A stretch of 64,000 nt of DNA, from positions 434,001-498,000 of the forward strand of contig NZ_NPGA01000019.1 of the NCBI RefSeq assembly GCF_002259485.1, written 5' to 3'. The stretch's first letter is position 1, and every line of letters starts with the position of its first letter. Both the position numbers and the translations under genes were made by a program. This document shows positions 47,795 through 56,506 of this stretch, piece after piece. Source of the stretch: Rhodococcus sp. 14-1411-2a. GTDB lineage: Bacteria; Actinomycetota; Actinomycetes; Mycobacteriales; Mycobacteriaceae. Under the pieces are notes generated by a model that was not told the DNA's origin, did not search any database, and saw only the letters and a list, made by a program, of their open reading frames with translations.

Positions 47795-48776
47795 TGAGTT
47801 GAACCTCTCGCTTGTTGCCGAGAATGCCCTGAGGTCTGAACACCATCAAGACGGCGATCAGGATTCCCAGGAGCACGAATCGCGTGGCACCGACCTGAGC
47901 GCCGGTGAGATTGAGCACCGGGTCGTCGCCGGAGATCAGTTGCCGCAGAATCGCATCGGGAATGGACAGCAGGAACCAGAAGAGCATCGCGCCCAGTACC
48001 GGGCCGAACACTGTTGCCGCCCCACCGAGAATCAGTGCGCCGAAGGCGAAGAACGTCTGCGCCGTCGAGTAGAAGTCCGGGTTGATGGATTGGGTCTGCA
48101 GTGCGTTGAACACACCGCCCATACCGCCGATGACGCCACCGAGAACCAGTGCCTGCATCTTGTAGACGAAGACGTTCTTGCCCAGGGAACGGGCTGCGTC
48201 CTCGTCCTCACGGACAGCCTTGAGGACGCGTCCCCACGGGCTGTGCGTCAGCAGGTAGACCACGCCGCACAGCAGCAGGACCAGCGTCCAGCCGACGAGC
48301 ATGGCCCACAGATCGTTGCCGAGGAACCGCACGCCGATGAATTCGTAGGACTTACCACCCTCGAACGGGCTCATACTGGTGAACGGGCCGGCGAAGCCGG
48401 TGATGCCGTTGGTGGATTTGGTCACCGAATCCGTTGCGGTGGACCGAAACACCAATCGGAGAATTTCCGAGGCGGCGATGGTGACGATCGCGAGATAGTC
48501 GGCTCGCAGTCGCAGCGTCGGAATGCCGAGAACCAGGGCCAGTAACCCGGCTGCAGCGAGGCCGACCAGAATGCCCAGCCACAGCGGCTGTTCGTAGGTG
48601 ATCGTGGTGATGCCGACGCCGTAGCCGCCGAGCAGTGCGAAGCCGATCTGACCGAAGTTGAGCAGTCCGGCGTAACCGAAGTGCAGGTTCAGGCCGATGG
48701 CGAGTAGAGCGTAGAAGATGGCCGACGGGCCGACCAGCTGAGCGAGTGAGATCTGAAGTGCGCCGATGATATCCAT
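47787..48776 (-). CDS. livM: ABC transporter permease (LivM type)
   Basis: 329 residues with about nine to ten hydrophobic segments. LivM features: GYAGLLNFGQIGFALLGGYG near residue 33, LRADYLAIVTIAASEILRL, the EAA-like loop GRVLKAVREDEDAARSLGKN that contacts the ATPases, and GVIGGMGGVFNA. Starts 7 nt after livH and overlaps livG by 8 nt. It forms the membrane channel together with LivH. Confidence 0.93.
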   Translation of the reverse strand: MDIIGALQISLAQLVGPSAIFYALLAIGLNLHFGYAGLLNFGQIGFALLGGYGVGITTITYEQPLWLGILVGLAAAGLLALVLGIPTLRLRADYLAIVTIAASEILRLVFRSTATDSVTKSTNGITGFAGPFTSMSPFEGGKSYEFIGVRFLGNDLWAMLVGWTLVLLLCGVVYLLTHSPWGRVLKAVREDEDAARSLGKNVFVYKMQALVLGGVIGGMGGVFNALQTQSINPDFYSTAQTFFAFGALILGGAATVFGPVLGAMLFWFLLSIPDAILRQLISGDDPVLNLTGAQVGATRFVLLGILIAVLMVFRPQGILGNKREVQLNA

Positions 48777-48783
48777 GTGAAGG

Positions 48784-50169
48784 TCACCCGATCCTTTGTC
48801 GCGAGCCGAGGATGCCCTGTGGACGGACGACGAGGATGAGAATCAAGACGAGCAACCCTCCGATGTATTTGAGATCGGGATTGATGACCAGCGTCGACCA
48901 CTGCACGAGCAGACCGACGATGACGCAACCGAGGAAGGCGCCGTAGGCCGTTCCCAGTCCACCGAGTGTGATGCCGGCGAACATGAGCAACAGGAGTTTG
49001 AAGCCCATCTCCCACTGGACGCGACCGCCGAGTTCGGAGAGCCCGAACAACACGCCGCCGAGGGCAGCCAGGCCGCCGCCGAGGCACCAGACGAACGTGA
49101 CCACGCGCTCGACGTTGATGCCGGAGGACGCAGCGAGGTCCCGGTTGTCGGCAACCGCACGCATGGCCTTGCCGATCTTGGTGCGCTGCAACATCAGTGC
49201 GACGCCGACCAGAACGACGATGCTGATGACGATGCAGGCGAGGTTGACGTTGGTGATCGAGAGCGGACCCCAGTTGTTCTCGGTCTGAGCCTGGTAGTCG
49301 TCGAAGGGTTCGGAGCGGTCCGAGAAGAAGATCAGGATGAGATAGCGCAGTGCGATCGCGAGGCCGATCGTCACCACGAGCTGTGCGATGAGGCCGGTCC
49401 TTCGTTTGCGCAACGGCCGCCATATCAGAGCGTTGTTGAGCCAGCCGATCGCGACTCCCACGACGATCGCCAGCAGCGTGGCCGGGATGAGTTGTATCCC
49501 GACACTGACGTTGAAGAACCACGCCGCGACGGCACCGAGGGTGACCATCTCTCCGTGCGCGAAGTTCGTCAGACCGGTGGTGCCGAAGATCAGACTCAGT
49601 CCGACCGCGGCGAGCGCGATGACGAGGCCGAAGCGAAAGCCGTCGACCGTAGTGCGTACGAACTTCTCGTAGAACGGAATGCTGGTGGCGGTTCTGGCCT
49701 CGCCGAACGAGAAGATGACGGTGTTGGAACGCCCGGCCTCCACATCGCGCTGGACCTCGCCCTGAACGCTGACGCCGTCGGGGAGCGTTTCCTGGACCAC
49801 CTGGAATGTGTATGTGCCGGGAGACAATTCGAGGGTCCACCGGCCGCCGGTTTCACTGGTGGTGCGGGCGACTTCGGAGCCGGACGCGTCCAGCGCCGCG
49901 ACATCGACGCCGATGAGTCTTTCGCCACCGTTGTTGAGAGATCCGGCGACGCTGACCGCGTCCGCAGGCGGTGCCTGTTCGGCGCTGGTCCCCGGTGCTG
50001 CCGGGGGAGTGGGGGTAGGTTCCTGGGCCAATGCCGGCGCACTGAACAGCAGCGCGGCAATGGAACTCAGAACGGCGAGTAGGAGTGTTCGCTGGAAGAG
50101 CCGAACGGCAGATCTTGCGCGCAACCTCGGCGGTTGCACCTTTCTGGTCCATCGAACATTTGGAGCCAC
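48784..50169 (-). CDS. livH: ABC transporter permease (LivH type) fused to a secreted N-terminal Ig-like domain
   Basis: 461 residues from GTG 50169, chosen because GGAGGA lies 5 nt upstream; the longer open frame adds 71 implausible residues. A signal peptide (RLFQRTLLLAVLSSIAALLF, cut near APALAQE) is followed by a Pro/Thr linker and a small beta domain of carboxypeptidase-regulatory type (VAGSLNNGGERLIGVDVAAL, GGRWTLELSPGTYTFQVVQE), residues about 60-150. The permease starts near residue 160 with a LivH core: GTTGLTNFAHGEMVTLGA, the EAA loop KAMRAVADNRDLAASSGI. The outer domain may dock LivJ or the cell wall. First gene of livHMGF. Confidence 0.88.
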   Translation of the reverse strand: MAPNVRWTRKVQPPRLRARSAVRLFQRTLLLAVLSSIAALLFSAPALAQEPTPTPPAAPGTSAEQAPPADAVSVAGSLNNGGERLIGVDVAALDASGSEVARTTSETGGRWTLELSPGTYTFQVVQETLPDGVSVQGEVQRDVEAGRSNTVIFSFGEARTATSIPFYEKFVRTTVDGFRFGLVIALAAVGLSLIFGTTGLTNFAHGEMVTLGAVAAWFFNVSVGIQLIPATLLAIVVGVAIGWLNNALIWRPLRKRRTGLIAQLVVTIGLAIALRYLILIFFSDRSEPFDDYQAQTENNWGPLSITNVNLACIVISIVVLVGVALMLQRTKIGKAMRAVADNRDLAASSGINVERVVTFVWCLGGGLAALGGVLFGLSELGGRVQWEMGFKLLLLMFAGITLGGLGTAYGAFLGCVIVGLLVQWSTLVINPDLKYIGGLLVLILILVVRPQGILGSRQRIG

Positions 50170-50353
50170 GCACGTCCTCCGGACGGTTGTCGTTGAGTCA
50201 CGGGTTGGGGATTTACTGCAATTGTCGGACTCTATCCGCTGAAACGACGCAAAATCGGCGACTGAGATTTCCGGAAAGTATCGGTTGTGTTTCGCGGTGC
50301 ACGACGCGCGCCGTGAGAGCGATCGCGTCGCGGCGCCTGCATCCGGCTTCGAG

Positions 50354-50376
50354 TTGTCGGACCCGCTCCCTAGACT
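50354..50376 (+). promoter_or_regulatory. PafBC/RecA-NDp-like promoter of polA
   Basis: TTGTCGGAC (50354-50362), 8 nt, TAGACT (50371-50376). It fits TTGTCRGTG-N8-TAnnnT with exact spacing and mismatches only at the last two bases of the -35-like part. The -10 ends 8 nt before the GTG at 50385, so a leaderless, DNA-damage-inducible polA transcript is predicted. Confidence 0.6.
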
Positions 50377-50384
50377 GGTCAACC

Positions 50385-53126
50385 GTGAGCCCAGTAACGG
50401 AGAAAAGTGCAGCGCCCGCAGCCGATACCGACGCGAAGGCGGGCGGGGAGCGGCCCACGTTGCTGCTCATCGACGGCCACTCGATGGCGTTCCGTGCCTT
50501 CTTCGCGTTGCCTGCGGACAACTTCAAGACCACCAGCGGTCAGTCCACCAACGCCGTGTACGGGTTCACCTCGATGTTGATCAATCTGCTGCGGGACGAG
50601 AAACCGACGCACATCGCGGCGGCGTTCGACGTCTCGCGGCAGACCTTCCGCGCCGAGCGGTTCCCCGAGTACAAGGCCAACCGCAGCAAGACCCCGGACG
50701 AGTTCGCCGGCCAGGTCGACATCACCAAGGACGTACTCGGGGCCATGGGTATTCCGGTGATGGCAGAGGCCGGCTTCGAGGCGGACGACATCATCGCCAC
50801 TCTGGTGACCCAGGCAGAGGCGCTCGGCTACCGCGTCCTGGTGGTCACCGGCGACCGCGATGCGCTGCAGCTCGTGACCGACAACGTCACGGTGTTGTAT
50901 CCGCGCAAGGGCGTCTCGGATCTGACTCGGTTCACTCCCGACGAGGTCGCCACCAAGTACGGGTTGACGCCGTCGCAGTACCCTGACTTCGCGGCCCTGC
51001 GCGGAGACCCGAGCGACAACCTTCCTGGCATTCCTGGTGTCGGCGAGAAGACGGCGACCAAGTGGATCATCGAATACGGTTCCCTCACCGCCCTTGTCGA
51101 CAACGTGGACAAGGTCAAGGGCAAGGTGGGAGATGCACTGCGCGCCAACCTGTCGAGCGTGGTGCTCAACCGCGAGCTCACCGAGATGGTCCGAGATGTG
51201 CCGTTGCCCTACACCCCCGATCAGCTCGAACTCGCTCCGTGGGACCGCGAGAAGATCCACGCCTTGTTCGACGACCTGGAGTTCCGCATTCTGCGGGACC
51301 GGTTGTTCGAGACACTCGCGTCGGTCGAACCCGAGGCGGAGGAAGGGTTCGACGTCCGCGGCGGCATCGTCGCACCGGGTGAACTGGCCGCATGGCTCGC
51401 GGAACACGCAGCCGACGGCAGGCGTAGTGGGCTGTCGATTCTCGGCCCGCGTCGGCCGTTCGACAGCGATGCGACGTCGGTGGCGATCGCCGCGGCCGAC
51501 GGCGAGGGCGCGTTCGTCACGACGACCGCTCTGGACGAATCCGACGAGCAGGCACTCGCGGTCTGGCTCGCAGATGCATCGCAACCCAAGGCTCTGCACG
51601 AGGCCAAGTGGGCTCTGCATGCGGTTCGTGGGCGCGGCTGGACCCTCGGCGGCTTGACCACCGACACCGCGCTGGCGGCGTACCTGGTGCGGCCCGGTCA
51701 GCGATCGTTCAATCTCGACGACCTGTCGTTGCGCTACCTCAAACGCGAACTCCGGGTGGAGGATGCGGGTGAAGGTCAGATGTCGTTGCTCGATGCCGAG
51801 GACACCGCCGATGCGGCGTTCGCGGAGGGAGAGATTCTCAAGGCGCGGGCCGTGATCGACCTGGCCGATGCGTTGGACGCCGAGCTCGCCGCCATCGAGT
51901 CGACCACCCTGCTCTCCGAGATGGAGCTGCCGCTGCTGACGGTGTTGGCCGATGTCGAGGCAACGGGTATCGCCGTGAACGGTGATCACCTCCGCGCGTT
52001 GCAGTCCGGATTCGCCGCGCAGGTGGACGAGGCCGCGAACTCCGCCTACGGCGTGATCGACAAGCAGATCAACCTCGGATCTCCGAAGCAGTTGCAGGTG
52101 GTGCTGTTCGAGGAACTCGACATGCCCAAGACGAAGAAGACGAAGACCGGGTACACCACCGATGCCGATGCGCTGCAGGGGCTGTTCGAGAAGACCGAGC
52201 ATCCGTTCCTGAAATTCCTGCTCGATCACCGGGACGCGACGCGGATGAAGGTGACGGTCGACGGCCTGTTGAAATCCGTCGCCGACGACGGACGCATTCA
52301 CACCACGTTCAACCAGACGGTCGCGGCCACCGGACGACTGTCGTCCACCGAGCCGAACCTGCAGAACATTCCGGTACGCAACGAGGCGGGACGCCACATC
52401 CGTGACGGCTTCGTCGTCGGGGCCGGATACGACACGCTGCTCACTGCCGACTACAGCCAGATCGAAATGCGCATCATGGCGCACGTATCCGGCGACGAAG
52501 GTCTGATCGAGGCGTTCAACACCGGCGAGGATCTGCACAGTTTCGTCGGTGCCCGGGCGTTCGGCGTGCCGATCGAGGAGGTCACCCCCGAACTGCGTCG
52601 CCGGGTCAAGGCGATGTCGTACGGATTGGCATACGGACTCAGCGCATTCGGTCTCGCCGCGCAGCTCAAGATCTCCACCGACGAGGCGAAGCAGCAGATG
52701 GAGGCGTACTTCGCGCGGTTCGGTGGTGTCCGTGACTACCTGCGCAACGCCGTCGAGGAAGCGCGCAAGGTGGGATACACCTCCACGCTGTACGGCAGGC
52801 GCCGCTACCTGCCCGATCTCAACAGCGACAACCGTCAGCGCCGCGAGGTCGCCGAGCGGGCAGCTCTCAACGCCCCGATCCAGGGCACCGCCGCAGACAT
52901 CATCAAGGTCGCGATGATCGACGTGCACCGATCACTGGCGGAGTCGACGCTGAAGTCACGAATGCTGTTGCAGGTCCACGACGAACTGGTGCTCGAGGTC
53001 GTCGAATCCGAGCGTGAGGAAGTCGAAGCGCTCGTACGCGACAAGATGTCCTCGGCCATCGAACTGTCGGTGCCCTTGGAAGTCTCGGTCGGCACCGGCC
53101 GCAGCTGGGATGCCGCTGCGCACTGA
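50385..53126 (+). CDS. polA: DNA polymerase I
   Basis: 913 residues from GTG 50385; the open frame runs 100 codons further upstream without support. N-terminal 5'-3' exonuclease (about 25-320: LLIDGHSMAFRAFFALP, FEADDIIATL, VVTGDRDALQLV, GDPSDNLPGIPGVGEKTA). The middle 3'-5' exonuclease-like domain (about 330-520) lacks clear DEDD residues, as in other actinobacteria, so no proofreading is expected. C-terminal polymerase: TGRLSSTEPNLQNIP, TADYSQIEMRIMAHVSGD (metal Asp), KAMSYGLAYGLSAFGLA (O helix), LQVHDELVLEV (metal Asp). Works in repair and Okazaki fragment processing. Confidence 0.97.
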   Translation: MSPVTEKSAAPAADTDAKAGGERPTLLLIDGHSMAFRAFFALPADNFKTTSGQSTNAVYGFTSMLINLLRDEKPTHIAAAFDVSRQTFRAERFPEYKANRSKTPDEFAGQVDITKDVLGAMGIPVMAEAGFEADDIIATLVTQAEALGYRVLVVTGDRDALQLVTDNVTVLYPRKGVSDLTRFTPDEVATKYGLTPSQYPDFAALRGDPSDNLPGIPGVGEKTATKWIIEYGSLTALVDNVDKVKGKVGDALRANLSSVVLNRELTEMVRDVPLPYTPDQLELAPWDREKIHALFDDLEFRILRDRLFETLASVEPEAEEGFDVRGGIVAPGELAAWLAEHAADGRRSGLSILGPRRPFDSDATSVAIAAADGEGAFVTTTALDESDEQALAVWLADASQPKALHEAKWALHAVRGRGWTLGGLTTDTALAAYLVRPGQRSFNLDDLSLRYLKRELRVEDAGEGQMSLLDAEDTADAAFAEGEILKARAVIDLADALDAELAAIESTTLLSEMELPLLTVLADVEATGIAVNGDHLRALQSGFAAQVDEAANSAYGVIDKQINLGSPKQLQVVLFEELDMPKTKKTKTGYTTDADALQGLFEKTEHPFLKFLLDHRDATRMKVTVDGLLKSVADDGRIHTTFNQTVAATGRLSSTEPNLQNIPVRNEAGRHIRDGFVVGAGYDTLLTADYSQIEMRIMAHVSGDEGLIEAFNTGEDLHSFVGARAFGVPIEEVTPELRRRVKAMSYGLAYGLSAFGLAAQLKISTDEAKQQMEAYFARFGGVRDYLRNAVEEARKVGYTSTLYGRRRYLPDLNSDNRQRREVAERAALNAPIQGTAADIIKVAMIDVHRSLAESTLKSRMLLQVHDELVLEVVESEREEVEALVRDKMSSAIELSVPLEVSVGTGRSWDAAAH

Positions 53127-53150
53127 TTCGAGGCCGCGCAGGAAGAACGA

Positions 53151-53188
53151 CGAAGGGCCGCTCACCGAATTCGGTGAGCGGCCCTTCG
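53151..53188. terminator. 38-bp perfect palindrome, bidirectional terminator
   Basis: Two 19-nt arms (53151-53169 and 53170-53188) match exactly with no loop bases; the core is CACCGAATTCGGTG. It lies between polA (ends 53126) and the convergent thioredoxin gene (ends 53211) and ends both transcripts. Confidence 0.8.
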
Positions 53189-53210
53189 CGTCGTGTGCAG
53201 CGGCGGAAAA

Positions 53211-53582
53211 CTACTCCGCCGCGGGAGCCTGCTCGGCGATCTGCTGGCGCACGACATCCATGTCGAGTGCCTTGATCTGACCGACGAGGTCCTCGAGCGC
53301 CGGCGCAGGCAGTGCACCGGGCTGTGCGTACACCAGAATTCCTTCGCGGAACGCCATGATCGTCGGGATCGACTGGATCTGCGCCGCGGCAGCAAGTCCC
53401 TGCTCGGCCTCGGTGTCCACCTTGGCGTGCACCACGTCGGGGTGCGCGTCGGACGACTTCTCGAACGTCGGCGCGAACTGGCGGCACGGTCCGCACCAGG
53501 ACGCCCAGAAATCGACCAACACCACGTCGTTGTTCGTCACGATCTCGTCGAAATTCTGCTGGGTCAAAGTCTGAGTGGCCAC
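53211..53582 (-). CDS. Thioredoxin-family protein
   Basis: 123 residues from GTG 53582. The active site WCGPC places Cys30 and Cys33; LVDFWASWCGPCRQFAP and the cis-Pro segment IQSIPTIMAFREG are typical thioredoxin. The C-terminal 25 residues (LDMDVVRQQIAEQAPAAE) extend the fold with a helix. It likely reduces disulfides in the cytosol, with no signal peptide; whether it is the main thioredoxin is uncertain because trxB is not adjacent. Confidence 0.9.
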   Translation of the reverse strand: MATQTLTQQNFDEIVTNNDVVLVDFWASWCGPCRQFAPTFEKSSDAHPDVVHAKVDTEAEQGLAAAAQIQSIPTIMAFREGILVYAQPGALPAPALEDLVGQIKALDMDVVRQQIAEQAPAAE

Positions 53583-53668
53583 GCGGTCCCTTTCGATTGA
53601 TTGCGCTTCTGGTGTGTCTCAACGCAGGTATTGACCGGAATCATCCCGGTCGGGTCGGAGCGCCTGTA

Positions 53669-54667
53669 TCAGGCGGGCTGGGGTGCGGCACGGAACGTGC
53701 GGCGATACGCATTCGGCGTGGTGCATCGCAACCTCACGAAATGCTGCCGCAGGGCCGCGGCATTGCCGAAACCGACCACCTCGGCGATCGAATCCATCGG
53801 CAGATCCGAGTTCTCCAACAGCTGCTGCGCCGCCAGTACTCGTTGGTCGTTGAGCCAGCGCGCGGGTGTGGTTCCGGTTTCGGCCGCGAACTTGCGGGCG
53901 AAGGTTCGCGCCGACATGTTCACCCGCGCCGCCAGTCGACCGATGGTCAGCTCGGAGTCGAGATTCTCGGTCATCCAGTCCAGCAGCGGAGCCAGTGTCT
54001 CGGTACGAGTGGCGGGCAGCGGACTGGTGACGAATTGAGCCTGGCCGCCATCACGATGCGGAGGAACGACCATCCGGCGAGCGATCCCGTTGGCCACGAC
54101 GCTGCCCTGGTACTTGCGCACGATGTGCAGGCACAGGTCGATTCCGGCTGCCGTCCCTGCGCTGGTGAGTACGTTGCCCGCATCCACGTAGAGGACGTTC
54201 GGATCCACCTGTGCCAGGGGGTATTTTGCGGCCAGTGAGGCGGAGTGCCGCCAATGCGTCGTGCAGGGTCTGCCGTCGAGAAGTCCCGCTTTGCCGAGTA
54301 CGAAAGCACCGTTGCACAGGCTCGCGACCATCGCGCCTCGTTCCACCGCTGCGCGAAGCTTGGCCAGCAGGGGTTCGATGGATGCGTCGTATTCGGTTCC
54401 GCACACGAAGCTGCCGTCCACAGCCGTCTCGGTGCCACCGGCCGGAATGATGATCAGATCGGCGCTGTCGAGACTGTCGAGATCGTGCGGCACGTCGATG
54501 GTGTAACCGACGCGGGTGCGGATCGGTTGGGGGACACCTGCGATCAGAGAGAAGTCGTAGGTGGGTAGGCCCTCGTCCGAGCGATCGAATCCGAACACCT
54601 CGCAGGCGACGCCCAGCTCGAACTGTTCGGTCAACGGCATCAGCGCGACAACCACTCGTTTCAGCAT
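53669..54667 (-). CDS. GlxA-type regulator (DJ-1/PfpI domain plus AraC helix-turn-helix)
   Basis: 332 residues. Residues 1-190 form a DJ-1/PfpI domain; the nucleophile-elbow Cys lies in VASLCNGAFVLGKAGLLDG. The C-terminal 105 residues are an AraC DNA-binding domain (LTIGRLAARVNMSARTFARKF, MDSIAEVVGFGNAAALRQHF). Proteins of this class regulate catabolic or export genes and the DJ-1 part senses an unknown metabolite. Divergent from the 38-residue membrane protein gene. Confidence 0.92.
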   Translation of the reverse strand: MLKRVVVALMPLTEQFELGVACEVFGFDRSDEGLPTYDFSLIAGVPQPIRTRVGYTIDVPHDLDSLDSADLIIIPAGGTETAVDGSFVCGTEYDASIEPLLAKLRAAVERGAMVASLCNGAFVLGKAGLLDGRPCTTHWRHSASLAAKYPLAQVDPNVLYVDAGNVLTSAGTAAGIDLCLHIVRKYQGSVVANGIARRMVVPPHRDGGQAQFVTSPLPATRTETLAPLLDWMTENLDSELTIGRLAARVNMSARTFARKFAAETGTTPARWLNDQRVLAAQQLLENSDLPMDSIAEVVGFGNAAALRQHFVRLRCTTPNAYRRTFRAAPQPA

Positions 54668-54748
54668 GAAAAAAGTATGGCAGAAAGTCGTCGATATATG
54701 GCTTTACTGCCACTCGTGCGCACTGTTCGCAGGTTGGAGGCTAGCGGC

Positions 54749-54865
54749 ATGACAATTGTATTGGTAGTTGTGCTGTTGTTCCTGGCCCTCGACGTCCTCG
54801 TGCTCGCAGGCCTCGCTCCCGATACCCACGCGGAGGTGACCCAGTTCGGCGACTTCCGGTTCTAG
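54749..54865 (+). CDS. Small single-helix membrane protein
   Basis: 38 residues from ATG 54749, chosen because GGAGG lies 8 nt upstream; upstream in-frame ATGs at 54677 and 54698 lack a ribosome site. The product is one hydrophobic helix (TIVLVVVLLFLALDVLVLAG) with a short tail ending TQFGDFRF. Function unknown. Divergent from the GlxA-type regulator by 81 nt and convergent with the 2H gene by 11 nt. Confidence 0.6.
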   Translation: MTIVLVVVLLFLALDVLVLAGLAPDTHAEVTQFGDFRF

Positions 54866-54876
54866 GGTGCCCGGGG

Positions 54877-55392
54877 TCAGCCGATCCGCCATTCGCGCTT
54901 GGCATCGCCGTCCCACCGGCGCAGCGCAACCGCAGATCCCACCAGATCGTCGATGTCCGCCGAGAGCAGGCGCACCGCCGCTCCTGCCTCCTCGGGCGTC
55001 AACCGGCGAGCCACCGTCACGTGCGGTGTCCATCGGCCGGGTTCGAGGTGGTCGAGCGAACGTTCGCCCACGGCCTCGTGCATCCGGCCGTGCAGATCGA
55101 GCAACTCGCTCGACGGAACGACCAGTCGCGCCAGGGTGATCGTTCGACCGCCGAACACGACGAGCCCGCCCAGGCGCACATCGAACGGATCGAATCGGAC
55201 CGCATTGCCATCGTCCACCGCGGTCGGCATCGACGACGCCACTGCGACGGTGATGTGCGGGCGATTCGACTCACCGCGGTGGCGGTTCTGGCTCGGGAGC
55301 CCGGCCTCGGACAGCGCCGCCCACTCGCGGCGCACCGCAGCGTCGAGGCCGGAGTCGAGTAGTAGTTCTGCGGACTGCACCATGGAGCCCAT
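54877..55392 (-). CDS. 2H phosphoesterase (2'-5' RNA ligase family)
   Basis: 171 residues from ATG 55392; ATG 55383 is equally possible. The two HxTx motifs that give the family its name are RPHITVA (about residue 48) and TPHVTVARRL (about residue 127). Enzymes of this fold cut cyclic phosphates or 2'-5' bonds in RNA and nucleotides; the natural substrate here is unknown. Its start overlaps the start of the divergent dehydrogenase gene, so each promoter must lie within the other gene. Confidence 0.87.
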   Translation of the reverse strand: MGSMVQSAELLLDSGLDAAVRREWAALSEAGLPSQNRHRGESNRPHITVAVASSMPTAVDDGNAVRFDPFDVRLGGLVVFGGRTITLARLVVPSSELLDLHGRMHEAVGERSLDHLEPGRWTPHVTVARRLTPEEAGAAVRLLSADIDDLVGSAVALRRWDGDAKREWRIG

Positions 55393-55393
55393 G

Positions 55394-56491
55394 ATGTCGC
55401 AGACTGACGGCCGGAATACGACGACGCTCAGGATCGGGGCCATGACCGGCGACGGGATAGGCCACGAGATAGTGCCCGCGACGATCCGGGTGGTCGACGC
55501 GGCCCTGGCGTCCGTCGGCGGCCCGGCCGTGGACTGGGTGCGCCTCCCGCTGGGCATGGACGCCATCGACCAGCACGGAACGCCGGTACCCGGGAGCACG
55601 CTGGACGAATTGGGTGAGCTCGAAAGCTGGATTCTGGGACCGCACGACAGCGCGTCGTATCCGGAGCCGTTCCGATCCGAACTGACTCCAGGCGGACGGA
55701 TTCGCAAGAAATTCGACCTGTTCGCCAACATCCGGCCGGCGAAGGCACTGCCCGGCGTACGGGCGCTGTCCCCGCGAATGGATCTGGTGGTCGTGCGGGA
55801 GAACACCGAGGGGTTCTACGCAGATCGCAACATGTTCGTCGGCAGCGGGGAGTTCATGCCCACTCCCGATGTGGCGTTGGCCGTCGGAGTGTTCACGCGC
55901 GCGGCCTGCGAACGCATTGCATGTGAGGCATTCTCGCTGGCCGAGCGACGCAGCAGGAAAATGACCATCGTGCACAAGACCAACGTGCTGTCGATGACGA
56001 CGGGGCTGTTCCGCGATGCGTGCCGCGCCGTGGGCGAGCAATTTCCTCACGTCCAGGTCACCGAGGAGCACGTCGACGCGCTCGCGGCGCACCTGGTTCG
56101 GCGGGGCGAGGACTACGACGTCATCGTGGCCGAGAACATGTTCGGTGACATTCTGTCGGATCTGACAGGTGAGCTGTCCGGGTCGCTGGGCACCGCGCCG
56201 TCGATCAACTCCTCGGAAACCCAGGCGATGGCGCAGGCCTCGCACGGGTCGGCCCCGGACATCGCAGGGAAGAACCGGGCCAATCCGACGGCACTCTTCC
56301 TGTCCGCTGCAATGCTGCTCGAGTGGCTCGCCCCGCGCCACACGGACGATCGGCTGGCCGCGGCCGCCGGCCGGATCCGTGACGCCGTCGACGCCACGGT
56401 CGAATCCGGGGTCGCGACAGCCGACCTCGGTGGGCAGGCGTCGACCAGCGCATTCACCGAGGCCGTGGAAGCCCGGGTGCACCGGCGCTGA
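55394..56491 (+). CDS. Isocitrate/isopropylmalate-family dehydrogenase
   Basis: 365 residues; ATG 55394 has GGAG 6 nt upstream, with ATGs at 55391 and 55382 as alternatives. NAD(P)-dependent beta-decarboxylating dehydrogenase: GDGIGHEIVPATIRV, VVVRENTEGFYADRNM (substrate Arg and loop), catalytic Tyr/Lys region VHKTNVLSMTTGLFRD, metal-site Asps in DVIVAENMFGDILSDLTGEL, and HGSAPDIAGKNRANPTALFLSAAMLL. The RENTEGFY loop resembles homoisocitrate or tartrate dehydrogenases more than LeuB, so substrate is open. Confidence 0.9.
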   Translation: MSQTDGRNTTTLRIGAMTGDGIGHEIVPATIRVVDAALASVGGPAVDWVRLPLGMDAIDQHGTPVPGSTLDELGELESWILGPHDSASYPEPFRSELTPGGRIRKKFDLFANIRPAKALPGVRALSPRMDLVVVRENTEGFYADRNMFVGSGEFMPTPDVALAVGVFTRAACERIACEAFSLAERRSRKMTIVHKTNVLSMTTGLFRDACRAVGEQFPHVQVTEEHVDALAAHLVRRGEDYDVIVAENMFGDILSDLTGELSGSLGTAPSINSSETQAMAQASHGSAPDIAGKNRANPTALFLSAAMLLEWLAPRHTDDRLAAAAGRIRDAVDATVESGVATADLGGQASTSAFTEAVEARVHRR

Positions 56492-56506
56492 TCGCGGCGC
56501 ACTCGG

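Noticed and set aside
50379..52928. Minus-strand open frame of 849 codons across polA
   Set aside because: Shadow of polA; no ribosome site and no family.
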